This document shows positions 53,608-64,000 of a DNA stretch of 64,000 nt, piece by piece. A model generated the notes under the pieces. The model searched no databases and was not told where the DNA came from. It saw only the letters and a list, made by a program, of their open reading frames with translations. This stretch comes from Deinococcus gobiensis I-0 (GTDB taxonomy: Bacteria > Deinococcota > Deinococci > Deinococcales > Deinococcaceae): positions 1,036,501 to 1,100,500 of the forward strand of contig NC_017790.1 in the NCBI RefSeq assembly GCF_000252445.1, in the 5' to 3' direction. The number at the start of each line of letters is the position of its first letter. The first letter of the stretch is position 1. The position numbers and the translations under genes are program-made.

Positions 53608-54416
53608 GCCCGCCCCCGGCGCGGGCGCAGCAGGGCGTTGCCCGCCACGATCACCACGACCGTGAACACGATGAGCAGGGTGCTCAGGGCGTTGATGTCG
53701 GGCGTGACCCCGCGCTTGACCGACGTGTAGATGAGCACCGGCAGCGTGCGGAAGCCCGAGCCGCTGGTAAAGTACGTGACCACGAAGTCGTCGAGCGACA
53801 GCGTGAAGGCCAGCAGCGCCCCCGACAGCACGCCCGGCAGCGCCAGGGGCAGGATGACCTGCCGGAAGGCCTGGAAGGTGTTCGCGCCCAGGTCGGCGGC
53901 GGCTTCCATGAGGTCTTTGCCGTAGCCCGCCAGCCGCGAGCGCACCGTGAGGGTCACGTAGCTGATCTGGAAGGTGACGTGCGCGAACATCACCGTCCAG
54001 AAACCGTTCTCGAAGGTCCAGCCGGTCAGTTCCAGGCCGCCGCGCACCAGGGCGTAGAACATGAGCAGCATCACGCCCATGACCACGTCGGGAATCACGA
54101 TGGGCATGACGAGCAGAAAGGTCAGCGGCGTGCGCCAGCGCAGGGTGTAGCGCCACAGCGCGAAGCCCACCAGCGTGCCCAGCACCGTGCTGATGAGGGT
54201 GCTGGACACGGCCACGAGCAGCGTATTCGTCAGCGCCTCGCGCACGTCGCTGCGGGCGAAGAGCACCCCGTACCAGCGCGTCGTGAAGCCTTCCCAGGTG
54301 GCCCCAAAACGCGAATCGTTGAACGAGAACACGATCAAGACGAGCATCGGCAGGTACAGGAAGGCGTAGACCAGCCACGCCCAGCCCGCGAGCAGGGGAG
54401 AGGTGCGGGGCTTCAC
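53604..54416 (-). CDS. potC: Spermidine/putrescine ABC transporter permease PotC
   Basis: A 270-residue inner-membrane permease with six helices (AWLVYAFLYLPMLVLIVFSF at the N-terminus). The phrase SRLAGYGKDLMEAAADLGAN, followed by TFQAFRQVILPLALP, is the ATPase-docking EAA loop. The N-terminal FNDSRFGATWEGFTTRWY is characteristic of PotC. The start is the GTG at 54414-54416, overlapping the potB stop as GTGA; the long upstream frame is potB read in another frame. Translationally coupled on both sides. Confidence 0.93.
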   Translation of the reverse strand: MKPRTSPLLAGWAWLVYAFLYLPMLVLIVFSFNDSRFGATWEGFTTRWYGVLFARSDVREALTNTLLVAVSSTLISTVLGTLVGFALWRYTLRWRTPLTFLLVMPIVIPDVVMGVMLLMFYALVRGGLELTGWTFENGFWTVMFAHVTFQISYVTLTVRSRLAGYGKDLMEAAADLGANTFQAFRQVILPLALPGVLSGALLAFTLSLDDFVVTYFTSGSGFRTLPVLIYTSVKRGVTPDINALSTLLIVFTVVVIVAGNALLRPRRGRA

Positions 54417-55237
54417 AGCAGCTCCTCCAGGCCCTTCTGCCCGGCCGCGCGGGCGTAGAGCCACAGGCCCAGCAGCACCGCGCCCATCAGGAGGAAGCTC
54501 AGCGCCGAGCCGTAGGGCCAGTCGCCCGCCTGTCCGAACTGGTTCTGGATGAGGTTGCCGATCAGGGCCGTCTTGGCCCCGCCCAGGATGTCCGACACCA
54601 CGAACATCCCCAGCGCCGGAATGAAGGTGAGCAGGACGCCGGCGATGAGGCCCGGCAGGGTCTGCGGCACCACGCCGGCCAGGAAGGCGCGCAGCGGCGA
54701 GGCCCCGAGGTCCTGCGCGGCCTCGAGCAGCCGCCAGTCCACCTTTTCCACGCTGGCGTACACTGGCAGCACGAAAAAGGGCAGCAGCGCGTACACCATG
54801 CCCAGAAAGGTGGCGGCCGTGCTGGGGTAGAGCCCGAAGGGCCGCAGAATGAGAATCCAGGCGTACACCCGGATCAGGAAGTTGATCCAGAAGGGAATGA
54901 CGAGTAGCAGCAGCAGCATCTGCTTGCGCCGGTCTTCCTGCCGGGCGATATAGAAGGCCAGCGGGTAGCCCATGACCACGCACAGCAGCGTGCTGAGGGC
55001 CGCGATGACCAGCGAGCGCCACAGCACCCGCAGGTTGTCGGGCACCCACTCGCGGAACAGGGCGTCGTACCCGAAGACCCGCTGCCAGTTTTCCAGCGTC
55101 CAGGGCGGCCCCACCTGCGCCAGGTCGGTGCGCGTGAGCAGCGAGTAGCCCAGCATGATCAGCGACGGCACGATCAGGAAGGCCGCCAGCCACAGCACGC
55201 CGGGGCCGAGGGTCGAGAAGAAGCGGCGGGGATTCAC
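54413..55237 (-). CDS. potB: Spermidine/putrescine ABC transporter permease PotB
   Basis: A 274-residue permease. Helix 1 is GPGVLWLAAFLIVPSLIMLG, the middle has LVIPFWINFLIRVYAWILIL, typical of PotB, and the docking loop is DWRLLEAAQDLGASPLRAF. The start is the GTG at 55235-55237, overlapping the potA stop by four bases. It pairs with PotC to form the polyamine channel. Confidence 0.93.
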   Translation of the reverse strand: MNPRRFFSTLGPGVLWLAAFLIVPSLIMLGYSLLTRTDLAQVGPPWTLENWQRVFGYDALFREWVPDNLRVLWRSLVIAALSTLLCVVMGYPLAFYIARQEDRRKQMLLLLLVIPFWINFLIRVYAWILILRPFGLYPSTAATFLGMVYALLPFFVLPVYASVEKVDWRLLEAAQDLGASPLRAFLAGVVPQTLPGLIAGVLLTFIPALGMFVVSDILGGAKTALIGNLIQNQFGQAGDWPYGSALSFLLMGAVLLGLWLYARAAGQKGLEELL

Positions 55238-56340
55238 GGCGCGGCCCCGCTGATGGGGGCCTGCGGGTCGTCTTCCAGCACGACCAGGCTCGCGGGGGGC
55301 AGGTACAGGGCGACTTCCTCGTCGTAGTCGAAGTCCTCGTCGGCCCCGATGTCGGCGTTGAGCTGAAAGGCCATCAGACGCTGACCGCCCGCCTCCAGCA
55401 GGTACTGGTTCTCGGCCCCCGTGTACACGATGTCGTCCACGCGGGCGCGCACCTCGTTGCCTTCGGTTTCGTCGTCGCGCTCCATCCGCAGCTTCTCGGG
55501 GCGGATGCTCAGGGTCACGTCCTGGCCCACGTGCAGGCCCGCGCCGTGCAGCGTCAGCAGCGGGCCGTGGGCGGTGCGCACGACCGCGCCCTCCGGCGTC
55601 AGCTCGGCCACCGTGCCGGGAATCAGGTTGCTGCTGCCCAGGAAGTTCGCCACGAAGGCCGTGCGCGGGCGCTCGTACAGTTCCTCGGCGCGCCCGAGCT
55701 GCTCGATGCGGCCCCGGTTCATCACGGCGATGCGGTCGCTCATGACCAGGGCCTCCTCCTGGTCGTGGGTCACGAACACGAAGGTGATGCCCAGCGTCTC
55801 CTGGAGGTTCGAGAGTTCGACCTGAAGTTCCTTGCGCAGCTTGAGGTCCAGCGCCGAGAGCGGCTCGTCGAGCAGCAGCACCTCCGGCTCGTTCACGATG
55901 GCCCGGGCCAGGGCGACGCGCTGGCGCTGCCCGCCCGAGAGCTGGTCGGGCCGCCGCGCGCCGAAATCCTGAATGCGGACCGTCTCCAGCGCGCGGTTCA
56001 CGCGGTCGCGCAGCGCCGGGCCGCGCAGGCCCTTCTGGCGCAGCCCGAAGGCCACGTTGTCGGCCACGCTCAGGTGCGGAAAGAGGGCGTAGCTCTGGAA
56101 CACCGTATTCACGGGGCGCTGGTGCGCGGGCACGCCGGTCATGTCGCGCCCGCCGATGACCACCGCGCCCGCGTCGGCCTGCTCAAAGCCCGCCAGGATG
56201 CGCAGTAGCGTGGTCTTGCCGCAGCCCGATGGCCCCAGCAGGCTGAAGAACTCGCCCCGGCGGATGTCGAGGTCCACGTCGTCGAGCACCTGCGTGGCCT
56301 GACCGCCCGCGCCCCGGTAGCTCTTGTACACGTCCACCAC
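55234..56340 (-). CDS. potA: Spermidine/putrescine ABC transporter ATPase PotA (N-terminus probably broken by a frameshift)
   Basis: The ATPase that powers polyamine uptake. Walker A LLGPSGCGKTTLLR near residues 34-47, Q-loop NTVFQSYALFPHLS, signature LSGGQRQRVALARAI, Walker B VLLLDEPLSALD and H-loop FVTHDQEEAL are complete. A C-terminal TOBE domain follows (DVTLSIRPEKLRM). The only in-frame starts are GTG codons at 56340 and 56337. The frame remains coding-like further up (RGKRARELSPDAAISVVDVY), but no start is in frame. A GTG at 56427-56429, 7 bases after TAGACT (complement of 56437-56442), would be in frame if the C-run at 56408-56412 had six bases instead of five. The real protein probably starts there. 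Confidence 0.92.
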   Translation of the reverse strand: MVDVYKSYRGAGGQATQVLDDVDLDIRRGEFFSLLGPSGCGKTTLLRILAGFEQADAGAVVIGGRDMTGVPAHQRPVNTVFQSYALFPHLSVADNVAFGLRQKGLRGPALRDRVNRALETVRIQDFGARRPDQLSGGQRQRVALARAIVNEPEVLLLDEPLSALDLKLRKELQVELSNLQETLGITFVFVTHDQEEALVMSDRIAVMNRGRIEQLGRAEELYERPRTAFVANFLGSSNLIPGTVAELTPEGAVVRTAHGPLLTLHGAGLHVGQDVTLSIRPEKLRMERDDETEGNEVRARVDDIVYTGAENQYLLEAGGQRLMAFQLNADIGADEDFDYDEEVALYLPPASLVVLEDDPQAPISGAAP

Positions 56341-56396
56341 ACTGATCGCCGCGTCGGGCGAGAGTTCGCGGGCGCGCTTGCCCCGGACCGCCCCGG

Positions 56397-56429
56397 TTAT
56401 CGGCCGGCCCCCTGTACTGAAGTCTTCAC
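56397..56429 (-). other. Leaderless start fragment of potA (out of frame) or 10-codon leader ORF
   Basis: GTG 56427-56429 is spaced 7 bases from TAGACT (complement of 56437-56442). It reads ten codons (MKTSVQGAGR) and stops at TAA 56397-56399. One extra G in the run of five would fuse it to potA as MKTSVQGGRPITGAVRGKR. The alternative is a genuine short leader peptide before the pot operon. Confidence 0.5.
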
Positions 56430-56552
56430 GCGGTCAAGTCTAAGCGGCGCGTGTCCCCGCCGGGTCAGAGGGCCGTGTCCGGGGCTGCGCCTTTGGGAGG
56501 ACGCGCTTTCTCACTCGCGCGGCGTACAGTGCCGGACACCGGAGGAACCGCT

Positions 56553-57098
56553 GTGGAAGATGTACTCGTCCCCCTGATGTTTTTCGCCGGCCTGTTCGGC
56601 TTTCCGCTGGCCCGCCGCGCCCTGATGCACCGCCACGCGATGGAACGGCTGCGCGCGGAGCAGGCGGCCCGGTCCGTGCCGACACTGCCGGAGACGGCCA
56701 CACTGGCCGGGGACCCCGCTCCCGCGCTGGCCCTGCGCCTGCCCGAGCCGCACCGGCTGTACGCCCTGGCCCTGCTGTGCCGTCTGGAGGACGCGCCGCT
56801 GCACACCCTCGACCCGCAGAGCGCCTACCTCGTGCGGCAGGCCCGCACCGAGTACCTGCCGGACACCCTGCGCGCCTACCTGAACCTGACGCCGGGCGCG
56901 CGCGCCGAGCTGCGCGCCGGGGGCCACGACCCCGAGGCGCTGCTGAGAAGGCAGCTCGAACTCGTCGCGCAGGGGGTCGAGGACGCCCTGCGCCGCGACC
57001 CGGCCTCGGCCGCGCGCCTGCTCACCCAGGGCCACTTTCTGGGCGAGGTGTTCCCGGCCCGCGAGACTGCCCGGCGCGGCGAACCCGGGCGCGGCTGA
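56553..57098 (+). CDS. Membrane-anchored protein of unknown function
   Basis: A 181-residue protein with one N-terminal hydrophobic segment (VLVPLMFFAGLFGFPLA) and a cytoplasmic helical domain: HRLYALALLCRLEDAPLHTL, SAYLVRQARTEYLPDTLRAY and LLRRQLELVAQGVEDALRRD. No known family was recognised. The start is the GTG at 56553 with the Shine-Dalgarno GGAGG at 56541-56545 7 bases upstream, and a -10-like TACAGT at 56525-56530. It is divergent from the pot operon and convergent with the P450 gene. Confidence 0.7.
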   Translation: MEDVLVPLMFFAGLFGFPLARRALMHRHAMERLRAEQAARSVPTLPETATLAGDPAPALALRLPEPHRLYALALLCRLEDAPLHTLDPQSAYLVRQARTEYLPDTLRAYLNLTPGARAELRAGGHDPEALLRRQLELVAQGVEDALRRDPASAARLLTQGHFLGEVFPARETARRGEPGRG

Positions 57099-57128
57099 GC
57101 GAAGAAGTCCGGTCGTGGCCCGTCCGGC

Positions 57129-58406
57129 TCAGGCCCGCGCCGCGCCCCCGCTCGGTCCGGTGCCGCCCAGACCCACCCGCAGGCCGCGCAGTTCGTAGCC
57201 CTTGACCGTCTCGTTGAAGCCCACGTCGGGCGGCGAGACCAGATGCAGGTCGTTCCAGATGAGCAGGCGCCGCAGGAACAGGTCGCTCTCCTTGATCGCC
57301 AGGAAGGCGCCGGGGCAGCGGTGTGAGCCGTCTCCGAACGACAGCACCGGCGCCTGCACGCCGCGCGGCAGGGGGCGGGCCGGGCACAGCTGCGCGGCGT
57401 CCTCGCCCACCATGGCGGGGTCCACGTTCGTCTCCTGCACGCTCAGGGCCACGACGCTGCCCTGCGGGATGAGGGTGTCCCCGGCCTGGATATCCTCCAG
57501 CGCGCGGCGGTACAGGACCTTGACGACCGGCTCCAGGCGCAGGATTTCGTGCAGGATGGCGTGACGCTCCTTCTCGGTGCCGTGGACATACTCTGCGCGC
57601 AGCTCGGGCCGCCGGAGCATGTGCCACGCCGCCACGGTGATGAACTCGCGGGTGGTGACCATCCCGGCCGTGCCGTAGGTCAGGCACTCGGTCAGGATTT
57701 CGGTGTCGGTATAGCCCCGGTCGAGCAGGTGGCTGATGAGGTCGTCCTTGCGCTCGCGGCGGCGCGCGGCGATGGACGGCTTGACGTCCAGCAGGAAGAA
57801 GGCCAGGATCTGCCGCTGGCGCCACAGCGCCCCCAGCTTGCCGCCCCGGCCCCGGGGCTGCGGCGCGCCCGGCTCGCTGTCGGCCCCGTGTTCGACGAAG
57901 GCCATCACGCGCCGTTCCAGACCCGGCACCGCGCTGTCGGTGATGCCCACGACCTGCGCGGCGACCTCGACCGCCAGCTTCAGGCTCAGGTCGTCGAGAT
58001 TCGCCTCGCCGTCGCGCGCCAGCCTGCCGATCAGGTCGTCGGCCAGCCCCGCGATCATCGGCTGGTAGCGCTCGACATGGGTCGGCGTGAAGTAGCGCGC
58101 GGTCGAGCGCCGCATCTCGTGGTGTTCCTCGCCCTCGGCGAAGAGGACCGGCGCGCGGCCCAGGCCCGGCGCGCGGGTGGCCACCTCGGCCATGAATCCG
58201 GCCTGCCGGACCGCGTCCGAGCGCAGGAGGTCACGGGCCGCCTGAAAGTCGTAGACGCGGTACATGCCGCGCGCGTCGGGCATCGCCGCGCCCGGTGCGG
58301 GGGCGAGTTTGTCCTGGCGCGTCAGCGAGGCGGTGCCTGCGCCGGTCTGATCGGCGGCGGTATGGAAGGGACAGCGCCCGGCGGGGGTCATGGGGTCGGT
58401 GGTCAT
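57129..58406 (-). CDS. Cytochrome P450
   Basis: A 425-residue soluble haem monooxygenase. The haem ligand loop is [16 protein letters not shown] (Cys), the ExxR of the K helix is in [10 protein letters not shown], and the I-helix oxygen site is [11 protein letters not shown]. It oxidises a small organic molecule using electrons from a ferredoxin partner not encoded here. The first 30 residues include a second short Cys (GRCPFH). The start overlaps the marR stop (ATGA), so the pair is one operon and the P450 is likely controlled by that MarR. The longer minus-strand frame upstream is marR in another frame. Confidence 0.93.
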   Translation of the reverse strand: MTTDPMTPAGRCPFHTAADQTGAGTASLTRQDKLAPAPGAAMPDARGMYRVYDFQAARDLLRSDAVRQAGFMAEVATRAPGLGRAPVLFAEGEEHHEMRRSTARYFTPTHVERYQPMIAGLADDLIGRLARDGEANLDDLSLKLAVEVAAQVVGITDSAVPGLERRVMAFVEHGADSEPGAPQPRGRGGKLGALWRQRQILAFFLLDVKPSIAARRRERKDDLISHLLDRGYTDTEILTECLTYGTAGMVTTREFITVAAWHMLRRPELRAEYVHGTEKERHAILHEILRLEPVVKVLYRRALEDIQAGDTLIPQGSVVALSVQETNVDPAMVGEDAAQLCPARPLPRGVQAPVLSFGDGSHRCPGAFLAIKESDLFLRRLLIWNDLHLVSPPDVGFNETVKGYELRGLRVGLGGTGPSGGAARA

Positions 58407-58912
58407 CGGGAGTCTCCCTGGGCCGCCTGCGCGACCCGTGTCAGTAGTGAGGTGAGATGTTCGCGGTCCGGTCCCAGCGTGTCCAGGGCAGGCGCCGTGG
58501 CCATGCCCAGGGTGTCCAGCGCCGAGCGCCACAGCGCCCCGCCCTGCGGGGTGACCGTCACGACGACGCGGCCGGATTCGCCCGGCCGGGAGGTGCGGAT
58601 CACGGCTCCGCGCGTTTCGAGTTCGCCCAGCACCCGGCTGATCTCGTAACGCGGCAGCCCCAGAGCCTGCGCCAGCGCCGCCGGATAGGTCGGGGCGGCC
58701 TGGATGTGCGAGAGCGTGATGAAGGCACGTAGCCCCAGGCCGTGCCGCGTGCGCAGCGCCTGCTCGCCCTGGCCGCTGAGCGCCTGCCACACGTTCCACA
58801 GGGCCGTCATGAACTGGAGCTCCGGTCCCTGGAGCGGGTTGCTGGAGGCTGGGGCCACGGCCAGAGTGGGGTGTAGCGTCGCCAGTAGCGCAGAGGGGGG
58901 CGGTTCGGTCAC
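58403..58912 (-). CDS. MarR-family transcriptional regulator
   Basis: A 169-residue winged-helix regulator. The DNA-reading part is [20 protein letters not shown], then [20 protein letters not shown] (wing) and [11 protein letters not shown], as in MarR. It probably represses its own operon with the P450 and is released by a ligand. The start is the GTG at 58910-58912. A perfect 15-bp palindrome lies upstream at 58944-58958 over the putative -35. Confidence 0.88.
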   Translation of the reverse strand: MTEPPPSALLATLHPTLAVAPASSNPLQGPELQFMTALWNVWQALSGQGEQALRTRHGLGLRAFITLSHIQAAPTYPAALAQALGLPRYEISRVLGELETRGAVIRTSRPGESGRVVVTVTPQGGALWRSALDTLGMATAPALDTLGPDREHLTSLLTRVAQAAQGDSR

Positions 58913-58943
58913 GCCGTCACTGTCTCACGCGCCCACATGAGGA

Positions 58944-58958
58944 ATTGCAAAGTGCAAT
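58944..58958. promoter_or_regulatory. Probable MarR operator
   Basis: ATTGCAAAGTGCAAT, a perfect inverted repeat ATTGCA-3-TGCAAT, 32 bases before the marR start. TTGCAA within it and TGAGAC 17 bases later could be -35 and -10, so a bound repressor would block the promoter. Confidence 0.55.
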
Positions 58959-58988
58959 AAGGGGCCAGGGGGTGTCGGGGTGGTCCGG

Positions 58989-59411
58989 TCAGCTGCCCTT
59001 CTTGTTGAAAAAGCCCGTGGACCACAGCGCCCAGGCGATCAGCAGGGGCTGGCCGGGCAGCCGCAGCCAGCGTTTGGTGTCGGTGTCCAGGCCCAGCGAG
59101 TCGGAGTGGGTCAGGAGCTGCGAGATGTTGCCGGGAAAGACCGCGACGAAAAAGGCGGCCGCCACCGCTCCGGCAGTCCGGCGACGCTTGGCGGGGATGC
59201 CGATCAGGGTGGCCCCCAGCGCGATCTCCGCCACGCCGGAAGCGAGGACCACGCCGTCCTGGTCGAACGGCAGCGAGTCGGGCACCTGCGCCTGGAACTC
59301 CTGGCGGGCGAAGGTGAGGTGCCCCACCCCCGCGAAGATCAGGGCCGAGCCGAGCAGAAGGCGCGCGGCGTTCTGGGCGGGGGTGGTCCCGGACGGGTCT
59401 GGCTGGGTCAT
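58989..59411 (-). CDS. DoxX-family membrane protein
   Basis: A 140-residue protein with four hydrophobic helices. The DoxX-like pattern is ARLLLGSALIFAGVGHLTFA, DGVVLASGVAEIALGATLIG, AGAVAAAFFVAVFPGNISQL and LIAWALWSTG. Distant relatives take part in quinone or thiosulfate oxidation; the function here is unknown. A -10-like TAGCCT (complement of 59417-59422) ends 5 bases before the ATG. Four CTGAAGC-like repeats (59452-59491) lie just upstream of the -35 position, suggesting control by the same factor as phoX. Confidence 0.82.
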   Translation of the reverse strand: MTQPDPSGTTPAQNAARLLLGSALIFAGVGHLTFARQEFQAQVPDSLPFDQDGVVLASGVAEIALGATLIGIPAKRRRTAGAVAAAFFVAVFPGNISQLLTHSDSLGLDTDTKRWLRLPGQPLLIAWALWSTGFFNKKGS

Positions 59412-59451
59412 GCGGCAGGCTAGAGTCGGCCCGGCCGGCCGGGCGCCGATC

Positions 59452-59486
59452 CTGAAGCTCCGCTCAAGCGCCGCTGAAGGTCCGCT

Positions 59487-59491
<5 letters not shown>
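59452..59491. promoter_or_regulatory. Four 11-bp-spaced CTGAAGC-like repeats upstream of doxX gene
   Basis: CTGAAGC, CTCAAGC, CTGAAGG and CTTCAGA begin at 59452, 59463, 59474 and 59485, exactly 11 bp apart. They overlap the map stop codon and lie about 40-80 bases upstream of the DoxX gene start. The orientation relative to that gene is opposite to that at phoX. Confidence 0.5.
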
Positions 59492-60248
<757 letters not shown>

Positions 60249-60305
60249 AACGGATCAGGCTAGCACCAACGGCCAGGGACGGGTGGTGTCCCCGGCTCCC
60301 GGCCG

Positions 60306-62861
<2,556 letters not shown>

Positions 62862-62985
62862 AACGGGTCAGTCTAGCCGAAAGCAGGTGGGCCACAGCGT
62901 GACGTGGGGCGCGAAGCGGGGGCGCGGCGGGCAAATGAAGCGCCGTCCGGTCTCCGGCGGGGCGACTCCCCTACAATGCCCGCTC

Positions 62986-63348
62986 GTGGAACGCATCATG
63001 TTCAGGGCCAAGATTCACCGCGCGACCGTGACCCAGGCGGATCTGGACTATGTCGGCAGCGTCACGGTCGACCAGGACCTCCTCGACGCCGCCGACATCC
63101 TGGTGGGCGAGAAGGTGGACATCTGGAACATCACCAACGGCAACCGCCTGCACACCTACGCCCTGAGCGGCCCGCGCGGCAGCGGCGTCATCGGCATCAA
63201 CGGGGCGGCGGCGCACCTCGTGGGGCCGGGCGACCTCGTGATCATCGCGGCCTTCGGCAACTTCAGCGAGGAGGAGGCCCGCACCCTGGAGCCGAAGGTG
63301 GTGCTGGTGGACGCGCAAAACCGTCTGTTGGAACTCGCCCCGGTCTGA
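62986..63348 (+). CDS. panD: Aspartate 1-decarboxylase proenzyme
   Basis: Makes beta-alanine for pantothenate and coenzyme A. The 120-residue proenzyme cleaves itself between Gly and Ser to form the pyruvoyl group. The site is in [11 protein letters not shown]. With the GTG at 62986 as start, the cleavage pair is Gly24-Ser25, the same numbering as in E. coli PanD. That start is also 8 bases after TACAAT (62972-62977), indicating a leaderless mRNA; ATG 62998 would delete four residues. The conserved [15 protein letters not shown] and [13 protein letters not shown] are present. Divergent from the U32 gene. Confidence 0.95.
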   Translation: MERIMFRAKIHRATVTQADLDYVGSVTVDQDLLDAADILVGEKVDIWNITNGNRLHTYALSGPRGSGVIGINGAAAHLVGPGDLVIIAAFGNFSEEEARTLEPKVVLVDAQNRLLELAPV

Positions 63349-63543
63349 AGCCGTCCGCCTGAGCCGGACACGCTCAGGAGGGGACGCCCAGCCCACGCCG
63401 TGAGGGCCGGAAAGGCGGTCCGGTCACGCTCCGGCGTCCTCCACCCATCTAGACGGATTGCACCGAGTTGACTCTTTCAGGCAGTACTCCGGCGCTGTGT
63501 GGTTTATCCTTTTAGACCTTCTTCATGGTGCTAAAGTGCGGCC
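63349..63543. other. Intergenic region after panD
   Basis: About 195 bp. The first part has nested GC-rich inverted repeats (GGACGCC near 63379 with GGCGTCC near 63433, and CCGGAAAGGCGGTCCGG inside) that may end panD transcription. The second part is AT-richer, with TTGACT near 63468-63473 and TTTATCC/TTTTAGACC near 63505-63520, probably promoter sequence. Confidence 0.45.
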
Positions 63544-64000
63544 GTGTTTCGCCTCCGGCCATGGATCGTGTTGCTGCTGCTGGTCATGACCGGAGTGGTG
63601 GCCTACGCGAGCTACCGGCAGGCGGGTGGCCTGCTGCTCGGGGCCTCGTTGGTGTTCGCTCTGGCGAGCTGGAGCCTGGGCGGGGCGCTGCGGTGGGCGT
63701 CACTGGTGCTGTACCCGGCCGCCTTCCTGCTGTCGTTGGCGCTGCCCGGCGCGCGGCTCTCGCCCGACGACCTCGCTGGGGCGCTGCTGGGGGTGCTGGG
63801 GCTGGGCTACCTGACGGTCACGCAGCAGGCGGCCTACGAGGACCGGCACTGGCAGGCGCGGGTCGTTCAGGCGCTGCGCGGCTGCTCGCAGCGGTTGGCG
63901 AGTGCCCACAGCCCCGAAGCGATCATGCGTGCAGGTACCGAGATCATGGAGCAGTTGCGGGCCGCGCCGCACGTCGCCTTCGTGGCCTACCGGGGCGGCG
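63544..64000 (+). CDS. Membrane protein with GAF-like domain, cut by the right edge
   Basis: An open frame of 152 residues that runs off the window. It begins with a GTG at 63544, 6 bases after TAAAGT (63532-63537), the leaderless layout. Four or five hydrophobic helices (WIVLLLLVMTGVVAYASY, LLLGASLVFALASWSL, LVLYPAAFLLSLALP, GALLGVLGLGYLTVT) are followed by the start of what looks like a GAF sensor domain: VVQALRGCSQRLASAHSPEA, IMRAGTEIMEQLRAAP. Such architectures usually end in a histidine kinase or diguanylate cyclase, which would lie beyond the window. Confidence 0.65.
   Translation, partial: MFRLRPWIVLLLLVMTGVVAYASYRQAGGLLLGASLVFALASWSLGGALRWASLVLYPAAFLLSLALPGARLSPDDLAGALLGVLGLGYLTVTQQAAYEDRHWQARVVQALRGCSQRLASAHSPEAIMRAGTEIMEQLRAAPHVAFVAYRGG

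Noticed and set aside
58457..58732. Plus-strand frame opposite marR
   Set aside because: No domain, Arg/Gln-rich composition and no start signal; an antisense shadow of the MarR gene.

Overview
The window looks like an ordinary chromosomal segment of a Deinococcus species. It is very GC-rich and contains two small families that I associate with Deinococcus (DUF3248 and DUF3809). Many genes carry a -10 box of the form TANNNT only 5-9 bases before the start codon and have no Shine-Dalgarno, which is the leaderless-mRNA layout described for Deinococcus. I used that layout to choose several starts (panD, the RNase lipoprotein, the FUN14 protein, cpdB, mfd). I see no insertion sequence, prophage, CRISPR array or rRNA operon.

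Layout. 1-12.4 kb: a RelA/SpoT protein cut by the left edge, a secreted amidase broken by a frameshift, glyS behind a T-box leader, a DUF697 protein, a META protein, a B12-binding methylmalonyl-CoA-mutase subunit with an MFS transporter, tRNA-Ser, a DUF402 protein, a peptide-type binding protein and metK. 12.4-18.3 kb: a dispersed repeat, rsmD-coaD, a lipoprotein, a mobA-like gene, an M20 peptidase with purN, two Deinococcus-type small proteins and tRNA-Lys. 18.4-29.2 kb: a secreted cyclic-nucleotide phosphodiesterase, the glycolate oxidase operon glcF-glcD-glcE, and a sugar-uptake locus (ROK regulator, binding protein, two permeases, no ATPase). 29-44 kb: ttcA, a class A penicillin-binding protein, RNase H, three membrane or secreted proteins, mfd, an aminoglycoside/hydroxyurea-type kinase, uppP, a secreted guanyl-RNase with its barstar, tsaD and a PIG-L deacetylase. 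44-52.4 kb: a DUF4384 protein, a molybdopterin-fold secreted protein paired with a histidine kinase, an ECF-type sigma factor, a FUN14 protein, a zinc membrane peptidase, spoVS, a PhoX phosphatase with a small partner, a second copy of the dispersed repeat and a CHAD protein. 52.5-64 kb: the potABCD polyamine operon, a MarR-P450 operon, DoxX, map, a U32-family rRNA hydroxylase, panD, and a membrane protein cut by the right edge.

How the genes work together. Most are housekeeping (translation, tRNA and rRNA modification, coenzymes, cell wall, repair) or small transport and secretion operons. uppP, PBP1A and the amidase serve peptidoglycan. glcDEF oxidises glycolate. The phosphatases CpdB and PhoX scavenge phosphate. 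potABCD imports polyamines.

The most interesting signals are non-coding or translational. They are a glycine T-box whose attenuator lacks a U-tract, a possible kissing-loop leader before metK, mini-ORFs of the form M-R-x-R-P-stop that overlap the starts of rsmD and glcF, 11-bp-periodic CTGAAGC repeats before phoX and doxX, a two-copy intergenic hairpin repeat, and three apparent single-base frameshifts in or near homopolymer runs (amidase, PBP1A, potA).
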